Origin: Collinsella sp.
Lineage (GTDB): Bacteria; Actinomycetota; Coriobacteriia; Coriobacteriales; Coriobacteriaceae
NCBI GenBank assembly: GCA_019419645.1
Contig: DXZN01000015.1
Location: forward strand, 1-34,912
Reading direction: 5' to 3'
DNA: 34,912 nt
Shown here: piece after piece, positions 29,599-34,912 of the stretch
Position numbering within the stretch: position 1 is the stretch's first letter
Layout of the letters: the number at the start of each line of letters is the position of its first letter
Translations under genes and position numbers: made by a program
The notes under the pieces: model-generated
Database searches by the model: none
The model's input: only the letters and a program-made list of their open reading frames with translations
Told to the model about the DNA's origin: nothing

Positions 29599-30516
29599 CT
29601 ATTTTCCGAGCGGGGAGAATTCGTCGACGATGAGGTCGAGGCATTGCGGAAGCGCGCGGGCACCAAAGACGCCCGAATTGCTGGAGATAATCTCGCCATC
29701 GAACTGCATGCCCAGCGATGGCGTGCAGGTGATCTTGGCTTCCTTGGTCTGGATGATCTTGAACTGCGGGCGCCCGAGTACCTTGCCGGCGGGGTCGAGT
29801 GCGGCGGTGATCACGGTGGGCAGGAGCTGGACGGTTTTTACGGGCTCGATGACCGCGATGTCGACCATGCCGTCGTTCATGCGGCAGCTGGGGAACAGGT
29901 TGATGTCGTTTTGGATGACCGAGGTATTGCCTGCCATGCAGCAGATGCCGTCGAGCTCCTCGACAATGCCGTCGTGCTCAATGGTAAAGTGCGCCACCGT
30001 GGGATTGGGCGTGGCGAGAGCGGAGAGGAAGTAGGCGGTCTCGCCGATGTCGTTTTTGGTGGGAGCGGCCTTCATCATGATCTCGGCGTCGAAGCCCGAG
30101 CCGGCGATGATGATGAAGCCGTGGCGCTTCTCTCTGCCGTTCTCGTCGAGCCAAAAGAGCTCGCCCATGTCCACTTTGACCGTGCGACCGGCGCGGCAAG
30201 CCTTGGCGAGCGCCGCCGCCTCAGGGGCATTGCCGATGTTGTTGAAGAACAGGCAGGCCGTGCCGGAGGGGAAGACGAGCGTGGGGACGCCGCATCCGCG
30301 CATCTGGTCGAGAACGTTGGAGACGGTGCCGTCGCCGCCCGAAATCACCACGCGATCAAACTCGCGCACGTCTGCCACGGCGTCCTCGGGTTCCATGCCG
30401 TCGCCGATAAAACGCATCACGACCTCGTCGCCGCCCTGCGCGAGGGCGTGCGTGAATGCGTAGATTTCATCTGAGCTGGGGCCCGATGCCGGGTTGTGGA
30501 TGATAAGGCAGCGCAT
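29599..30516 (-). CDS. Diacylglycerol kinase-like lipid kinase (YegS/BmrU family)
   Basis: This 305-residue enzyme phosphorylates a membrane lipid such as diacylglycerol, recycling it into phospholipid synthesis. The N-terminal CLIIHNPASG and the nucleotide motif VVISGGDGTVSNVL (GGDGT at 60-64) are characteristic. The next motif reads FPSGTACLFFNNIG, where most members have PxGTxNDxAR, so the substrate or metal region is divergent. The C-terminal beta-sandwich carries AGSGFDAEIM, RMNDGMVDIAVIEP and MQFDGEII. ATG 30516 has only a weak GGGAAC ribosome site. It is divergent from RNase D and coupled to the downstream microprotein. Confidence 0.88.
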   Translation of the reverse strand: MRCLIIHNPASGPSSDEIYAFTHALAQGGDEVVMRFIGDGMEPEDAVADVREFDRVVISGGDGTVSNVLDQMRGCGVPTLVFPSGTACLFFNNIGNAPEAAALAKACRAGRTVKVDMGELFWLDENGREKRHGFIIIAGSGFDAEIMMKAAPTKNDIGETAYFLSALATPNPTVAHFTIEHDGIVEELDGICCMAGNTSVIQNDINLFPSCRMNDGMVDIAVIEPVKTVQLLPTVITAALDPAGKVLGRPQFKIIQTKEAKITCTPSLGMQFDGEIISSNSGVFGARALPQCLDLIVDEFSPLGK

Positions 30517-30544
30517 ACTTACGTTCCCGTTCTGTGACTAACCG

Positions 30545-30552
30545 AGTATAGT
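30545..30552. promoter_or_regulatory. Overlapping back-to-back -10 elements (bidirectional promoter)
   Basis: AGTATAGT reads TATAGT on the plus strand (30547-30552, toward RNase D) and TATACT on the minus strand (30550-30545, toward the lipid kinase). The two start codons lie 62 and 28 bases away respectively. This is a plausible symmetrical promoter; it needs start-site mapping. Confidence 0.4.
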
Positions 30553-30614
30553 TGTAAGACAATGCCGTTATCCTACCCGTGTTTTTCGGGCCTAACCTTA
30601 TTCGATGGGTTGAT

Positions 30615-31748
30615 ATGTACATTTCCACACATCAGGCTCTACTCGACTTTTGCCAGCGCGCCCGTGAGTTTGACGCGATTGCCGTCGATACCGAGTTTTT
30701 GCGCGAGCGCACGTTCCATCCGCGCCTGTGTTTGGTTCAGATTGCCACCCCTGCCGAGAGCGTCGCGGTCGACCCTCTGGTGATCGACGACCTGTCGCCG
30801 CTGGCCGAGCTTATGGCTGACGAGAGCGTGACCAAGGTGTTCCATGCTTGCTCGCAGGACATGGAAGTTATGCTTCATACCGTAGGCGTGTTGCCGCGTC
30901 CGATTTTTGACACGCAGGTGGCCGCCGCCTTTTTGGGCGAACGTCAGCAGATTTCCTACGGCGCGCTCGTGCAGACGTTTTGCGGCGTCTCATTGCCCAA
31001 GACTGAGTCGCTGACCGACTGGTCGCGTCGCCCGCTGACCGATAAGCAGATTGAGTATGCGATCGATGACGTCAAGTACCTGATCGTCGCCTATACCGAG
31101 ATGATGAGCCGCCTGCGCGAGCTGGGCCGTGTGGACTGGGTGCTCGACGAGCTGCGCCCGCTGGCTGACGAGTCGCACTATCGCGCCGATCGCCACGAGG
31201 CGTTCCGTAAGGTCAAACGCATCAATTCGTGCAGCCGTCACCAGTTGGGCATCGCGCGCGAGCTCGCCGCCTGGCGCGAGGACCGCGCCGAGCGCCGTAA
31301 CATCCCGCGCAAGTGGGTCATGTCCGACGACACGCTGCTTGCGCTCGTTAAGCGCAATCCTGTGCGCGTTGAGGAGTTCCGTAGCATTCGCGGTACCGAC
31401 CAGTTGGGGGAGCGCGACGTGGACGGTGCGCTCATGGCCATCAAGCGTGGCGCAAGCTGCCCGCACGATCGTCTGCCGCTCATGGTGCGTGGGCATCACC
31501 AGATCTCGCCGGAGCTGGAGAGCGTGACGGACCTCATGTATGCGCTTATTCGCCTGGTTGCCGAACGATCGGGCGTGGCGACCTCGGTTATTGCCTCGCG
31601 CGATGACCTGGCCGATTACATCGAGCATCCTGAGCAAAGCCCCCTGCGCGAAGGCTGGCGTTTTGAGCTTGTGGGTTCGCGCCTGGACGATCTGCTTTCC
31701 GGCAATATGGGACTCACCGTGAAGGACGGCAAAATCGAGCTCCTGTAA
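30615..31748 (+). CDS. rnd: Ribonuclease D
   Basis: This 377-residue 3'-5' exoribonuclease of the DEDDy class trims tRNA and other RNA 3' ends. Asp25 and Glu27 (AVDTEF), Asp82 (ACSQDMEVM) and the YxxxD motif Tyr148-Asp152 (EYAIDDVKYL) form the metal site, and an HRDC domain follows (INSCSRHQLGIARELAAWRE to about 285). The length matches RNase D. I choose ATG 30615 (MYISTHQ) because the upstream extension MFFGPN lacks a ribosome site and family alignments start here. The ribosome site itself is weak. Confidence 0.92.
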   Translation: MYISTHQALLDFCQRAREFDAIAVDTEFLRERTFHPRLCLVQIATPAESVAVDPLVIDDLSPLAELMADESVTKVFHACSQDMEVMLHTVGVLPRPIFDTQVAAAFLGERQQISYGALVQTFCGVSLPKTESLTDWSRRPLTDKQIEYAIDDVKYLIVAYTEMMSRLRELGRVDWVLDELRPLADESHYRADRHEAFRKVKRINSCSRHQLGIARELAAWREDRAERRNIPRKWVMSDDTLLALVKRNPVRVEEFRSIRGTDQLGERDVDGALMAIKRGASCPHDRLPLMVRGHHQISPELESVTDLMYALIRLVAERSGVATSVIASRDDLADYIEHPEQSPLREGWRFELVGSRLDDLLSGNMGLTVKDGKIELL

Positions 31749-31812
31749 GGAAGCCTAGCCGCTTGAGTGGGTAGAATGCCTCCAACGTGTAACTCGATTC
31801 GGAGGAATTCGC

Positions 31813-32517
31813 ATGCCCTATTACTATGGATACGGCTTTGGTATCGACCCGCTGTACCTGCTGGTTGTGCTTGTCTGCACGGTGCTTGGCCTTGCCGCGC
31901 AGAGCTATATCAATTCGACGTACAAGACGTGGTCCAAGGTTCGCTCGGACGGCGACACGGGCGCCAGGGTCGCTCGCCGCATGCTCGACGCCAACGGCTG
32001 CAATGCCGTGGGTATCAAGGGTGTCGCCGGTGAGCTCACTGACCATTACAACCCGCAGGACAACAACCTGTATCTGTCGGATTCCAACCGTTCGGGCGGC
32101 TCGGTCGCAAGCGTTGCTGTCGCTTGTCACGAGGCAGGCCATGCCACGCAGCGTCAAAGCGGCTATGCCATGATGAAGGTACGTACCGCCCTCGTGCCGG
32201 TCGTCAACTTTACCCAGAACACCTGGACCATCGTGTTGCTCTTGGGCCTGTTTATGAACATCGCGGGACTCACGACCCTCGCGCTGATCTTCTTCTCGTT
32301 TAGCGTGCTGTTCCAGCTCGTTACGCTGCCGGTCGAGATTGACGCCAGCCGCCGCGCCGTGGCGTATATCGAGCAGTCGGGCATGAGTTCCAAGCAGGTC
32401 AACGGTGCCAAGAAGGTGCTGACGGCCGCCGCGCTTACCTATGTTGCCGCTGCGCTCACCTCGATTATTCAGCTGCTCTATCTTATGGCTCGCTACAACA
32501 GAAACTCCAACCGATAA
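31813..32517 (+). CDS. YugP-type membrane zinc metallopeptidase
   Basis: This 234-residue membrane protein belongs to the DUF/peptidase family of Bacillus YugP. A Tyr/Gly-rich start (MPYYYGYGFG) leads into a first helix, then a soluble part with VAGELTDHYNPQDNNLYLS and the zinc motif HEAGH (106-110), followed by two or three further helices and the EIDASRRAVAYIEQSG segment. The substrate is unknown; it may take part in membrane-protein quality control. ATG 31813 has GGAGGAA upstream and a TAGAAT -10 candidate at 31772. It is a single gene between RNase D and xseA. Confidence 0.9.
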   Translation: MPYYYGYGFGIDPLYLLVVLVCTVLGLAAQSYINSTYKTWSKVRSDGDTGARVARRMLDANGCNAVGIKGVAGELTDHYNPQDNNLYLSDSNRSGGSVASVAVACHEAGHATQRQSGYAMMKVRTALVPVVNFTQNTWTIVLLLGLFMNIAGLTTLALIFFSFSVLFQLVTLPVEIDASRRAVAYIEQSGMSSKQVNGAKKVLTAAALTYVAAALTSIIQLLYLMARYNRNSNR

Positions 32518-32632
32518 CAAATGGGACAGGCAGGCGCCGCGGGGATTCGTGTCCTCGCGGCGCTGTACTATGTGTTGGACTTGAATTTGCGCAGGGCCGG
32601 AGCCCTTGTGCACGATGACGAAAGGAGGCTGC

Positions 32633-34084
32633 GTGGCAGGCTGGAATCTAACCGGCAATGCCGTTTCCGCCGAGTTCGACGGTTCGGACGAGCAGGAGCG
32701 TAAGGAGCTCAGCGTGAGCCAGGCGGTAGAGATCGCCGCCGGTGCGCTCGATGCCATTCCGCAGCTGAGTGTCCTGGGCGAGGTCACGGGTTTCCGTGGT
32801 CCCAACGCCCGAAGCGGCCACTGCTACTTCCAGATTAAAGACGACTCGGCCGCCGTCGACTGCATCATCTGGAAGGGCGCCTATCTCAAGCGCACCTTCG
32901 ATTTGCGCGACGGCATGCAGGTGAGCTTTAAGGGCAGCTTCAATCTCTATAAGGCCACGGGCCGCATGAGCTTTGTTGCCCGCTCGTTTTCGTTGGCGGG
33001 GGAGGGCCTGCTGCGTCAACAAGTGGCGCAACTGGCCGAAAAGCTACGCCGCGAGGGCCTGATGGACGAAGCGCGCAAGCGCCGCATCCCGGTGTTCTGC
33101 TCCTGCGTGGCGGTCGTCACCTCGCTTTCGGGTGCCGTAATCGACGACGTCAAGCGCACGTTGCGTCGTCGCAACCCGCTCGTCGAGCTCGTTTGCGTGG
33201 GCGCCAAGGTTCAAGGCGAGGGTGCGCCGGCCGAGCTCATTGAGGGTTTGCGCCGCGCCGCTTCCATTACGCCGGCGCCCGACTGTATTTTGCTGGTGCG
33301 CGGCGGCGGTTCCTTTGAGGACCTCATGACCTTTAATGACGAGGAGCTTGCCCGCGCGGTGGCGGCTTGTCCTGTGCCCGTGGTGACCGGCATTGGCCAT
33401 GAGCCCGATACCTCGATTTGCGACATGGTGAGCGACCGACGCGCCTCCACGCCCACGGCGGCGGCAGAATCGGTGGCGCCGGCTATGACGGAGTTGGCCG
33501 ATGTGCTCGAGGCGCGCCATCAGCGTCTGGGTGCCGCGATGGCATCGATGATTGGGTCGGCCCAGGTCGACCTGGAGATGCTCGATCAGCGCGGTCGCCG
33601 TGCCTGGGATACCTATACGGCTCGCTTGGGTGATGCGCTCGATGCCGCTGCGTGTCGCCCGTGCCTCAACGACCCCACATTTATGGTCGAGCGTCGCGAA
33701 TCGGAGCTTGCGCTGACTGCCGATCGCCTGTCGGGCGCCATAGTACGCTCGGTCGGGACATTCCGCTCCAACTTTGAGCGCTTGCCCGAGCGTCTGATTA
33801 CAAGCACCTCGGGGCTCGATGGTAAGCGCCATGCGCTCACGCTTGCGAGTTCCCGCCTAGAGCATCAAGGGCGCACGATGCTCAGCAGGCCAGCGTCCGA
33901 CCTGAGCCGTGCGGCAGCGTCGCTCGATGCCCTGTCGCCGCTCAAAGTGCTTGCTCGCGGCTATTCCATCGCGTACAGCGATGATGGTGTGGCTACGAGT
34001 GCCAAGACCTTTAAGCCTGGCGACGCCATTCGCGTGCGCATGGCAGACGGCAACGTGGCAGCAACGGTCGATACGGTCGAGTAG
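32633..34084 (+). CDS. xseA: Exodeoxyribonuclease VII large subunit
   Basis: The predicted protein has 483 residues. With XseB it forms exonuclease VII, which degrades single-stranded DNA from both ends. The N-terminal OB fold (VSQAVEIAAGALDAIPQLSVLGEVTGF, GHCYFQIKD, VDCIIWKGAY) is followed by the catalytic domain: VAVVTSLSGAVIDDVKRTLRRRNP, ILLVRGGGSFEDLMTFNDEELARA, GIGHEPDTSICDMVSDRRASTPTAAAE, and then a long helical region that binds XseB copies. The C-terminus LKVLARGYSIAYSDDG is typical. The start is taken as GTG 32633, with AAAGGAGG 4 bases upstream; an upstream ATG at 32606 has no ribosome site. Confidence 0.95.
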   Translation: MAGWNLTGNAVSAEFDGSDEQERKELSVSQAVEIAAGALDAIPQLSVLGEVTGFRGPNARSGHCYFQIKDDSAAVDCIIWKGAYLKRTFDLRDGMQVSFKGSFNLYKATGRMSFVARSFSLAGEGLLRQQVAQLAEKLRREGLMDEARKRRIPVFCSCVAVVTSLSGAVIDDVKRTLRRRNPLVELVCVGAKVQGEGAPAELIEGLRRAASITPAPDCILLVRGGGSFEDLMTFNDEELARAVAACPVPVVTGIGHEPDTSICDMVSDRRASTPTAAAESVAPAMTELADVLEARHQRLGAAMASMIGSAQVDLEMLDQRGRRAWDTYTARLGDALDAAACRPCLNDPTFMVERRESELALTADRLSGAIVRSVGTFRSNFERLPERLITSTSGLDGKRHALTLASSRLEHQGRTMLSRPASDLSRAAASLDALSPLKVLARGYSIAYSDDGVATSAKTFKPGDAIRVRMADGNVAATVDTVE

Positions 34085-34126
34085 ACCGCGTTTCGCAGTG
34101 ATAGACCCTTAGGAAAGGAAACAGAT

Positions 34127-34393
34127 ATGGCAGAGAAGACCCCGGTAGAGCAGCTTACGTACAAGCAGGCCTCGCAGGAGCTGGAGCTCATCATCCGCAG
34201 CCTGGAGTCGGGCGATATGGAGCTCGAGGAGTCGCTCGAGAGCTACACCCGCGGCGTCGAGCTCCTCAAAAGCCTGCGCACCCGCCTGTCCGATGCCGAG
34301 CAGAAGGTCTCGGTGCTCCTTAAGGACGTCGACGGCAACGACGTGCTCGCCGACGGCGAGGCCGCCAACACCGATGATAACCTTTCGTTCTAA
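34127..34393 (+). CDS. xseB: Exodeoxyribonuclease VII small subunit
   Basis: The predicted protein has 88 residues. YKQASQELELIIRSLESGDM, then ELEESLESYTRGVELLKSL, is the conserved XseB two-helix hairpin that packs on the large subunit. It lies 42 bases after xseA, with AGGAAAGGAAA before the ATG, so the two are in one operon. The C-terminus after about residue 68 is acidic and probably disordered. Confidence 0.94.
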   Translation: MAEKTPVEQLTYKQASQELELIIRSLESGDMELEESLESYTRGVELLKSLRTRLSDAEQKVSVLLKDVDGNDVLADGEAANTDDNLSF

Positions 34394-34407
34394 GCATCTC
34401 GACCAAA

Positions 34408-34413
34408 TATAAT
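34408..34413 (+). promoter_or_regulatory. Consensus -10 element upstream of the HIT gene
   Basis: A perfect TATAAT lies 29 bases before the ATG in the 49-base gap after xseB. No good -35 is visible. The HIT gene may have its own promoter. Confidence 0.45.
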
Positions 34414-34442
34414 TACCTTGGTCTGTAAGAAAGGAACCAGCT

Positions 34443-34778
34443 ATGTGCGATTGCATCTTCTGTAAAATTGCCAACCACGAGATCCCCTCGACCGTTGTCT
34501 ATGAGGACGACCAGGTCATCGCCTTCGACGACCTCAACCCGCAGGCGCCGGTCCACACGCTCGTGATCCCCAAGAAGCACTACAGCGACATCGCCGACAA
34601 CGTGCCTGCCGAGACCATGGGCGCCATGGCTCACGCCATCCAGGAGGTCGCCAAGGCCAAGGGACTGGAGGACGGTTTCCGCGTCATTTCCAACAAGGGT
34701 GTCAACGCCGGCCAGACCGTCATGCACTTCCATATGCACGTCCTCGGCGGCAAAAACCTGGGCGAGAACCTCATCTGA
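34443..34778 (+). CDS. HIT-family nucleotide phosphoramidase (HinT-like)
   Basis: The predicted protein has 111 residues. The HIT motif HFHMHVLGG (His95, His97, His99) is complete, and the start CDCIFCKIANHEIPS has the two Cys that bind zinc in many bacterial HIT proteins. FDDLNPQAPVHTLVIPKKH and FRVISNKGVNAGQTV are standard. Such proteins hydrolyse AMP-lysine and other nucleoside phosphoramidates and are cytosolic. ATG 34443 has AAAGGAAC upstream. Confidence 0.94.
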   Translation: MCDCIFCKIANHEIPSTVVYEDDQVIAFDDLNPQAPVHTLVIPKKHYSDIADNVPAETMGAMAHAIQEVAKAKGLEDGFRVISNKGVNAGQTVMHFHMHVLGGKNLGENLI

Positions 34779-34838
34779 GGACGCTTTTTCCGTGCAATGA
34801 AACGGAAGCTCTGGCACCGATAACTTATATATCAACGC

Positions 34839-34872
34839 AATAAACCTGAGCGCGAGAGCGTTTGGGTTTATT
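34839..34872. other. Hairpin downstream of the HIT gene at the window edge
   Basis: Eight-base arms AATAAACC (34839-34846) and GGTTTATT (34865-34872) enclose an inner GCGC-GAGA-GCGT pairing. No T tract follows. It could be a weak terminator or belong to the next gene's leader. The rest of 34779-34912 shows nothing I can assign. Confidence 0.4.
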
Positions 34873-34912
34873 ATTGAAACGTATGTAACCTGGCGGCGCC
34901 ACACCGCCTGTT

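Noticed and set aside
1..34912. tRNA, rRNA, CRISPR arrays, prophage or transposase genes
   Set aside because: I scanned intergenic gaps for tRNA T-arm motifs, regularly spaced repeats and transposase motifs and found none. A covariance-model scan could overrule this.

Overview
The window is high-GC, densely coded DNA. Its protein families, the GTG/TTG starts and the mix of Gram-positive cell-wall genes fit a gut actinobacterium of class Coriobacteriia, most likely Collinsella or a near relative. This is inferred from remembered family resemblance, not from a database search. I see no rRNA, tRNA, CRISPR array, prophage or intact insertion sequence.

Layout. 1-3.7 kb: the 3' part of the ABC-F protein EttA, then two minus-strand genes of unknown function (one with an OST-HTH/LOTUS-like N-terminus, one membrane protein with a Ser/Thr/Asn-rich tail). 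3.9-10.7 kb, plus strand: glutamine-dependent NAD synthetase, a PLP aminotransferase, L-lactate dehydrogenase, a DUF2974-type alpha/beta hydrolase bracketed by two copies of a short repeat, and an NdpA/YejK-type nucleoid protein. 11-14.8 kb, minus strand: a lysine operon, lysA-dapA (one continuous in-frame ORF) - dapB - dapH, preceded by a lysine riboswitch. An M20D deacetylase of the N-acetyl-diaminopimelate type diverges from it at 15.2 kb. With the aminotransferase at 6 kb, the window could supply most of the acetylated DAP route to lysine. 16.3-19.2 kb, plus strand: a small membrane protein, an FxLYD-domain protein, an XRE-like regulator and a membrane Ser/Thr kinase. 19.2-21.3 kb, minus strand: a secreted coiled-coil/lysozyme-like wall protein and a MOSC protein. 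21.5-23.6 kb, plus strand: an ATP-grasp ligase followed by an aspartate racemase, a plausible pair for a D-aspartate cell-wall bridge.

23.7-27.1 kb, minus strand, is the most striking region: an ECF transporter (S component, fused double ATPase, T component). It is preceded by a 22-codon leader peptide with three consecutive Trp codons, an intrinsic terminator, and a competing pairing that fits ribosome-mediated attenuation. I predict a tryptophan-dedicated ECF importer controlled by Trp attenuation.

27.2-30.5 kb, minus strand: a wall-anchored C69 dipeptidase (N-terminal nucleophile Cys after the signal peptide, LPTTG sorting signal), a 30-residue membrane microprotein not visible as a long ORF, and a diacylglycerol-kinase-like lipid kinase. 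30.6-34.8 kb, plus strand: RNase D, a YugP-type zinc peptidase, both exonuclease VII subunits and a HIT protein. Intrinsic terminators separate most convergent pairs. Short repeats with a GGGACAG(GTTA) core lie in several intergenic gaps.
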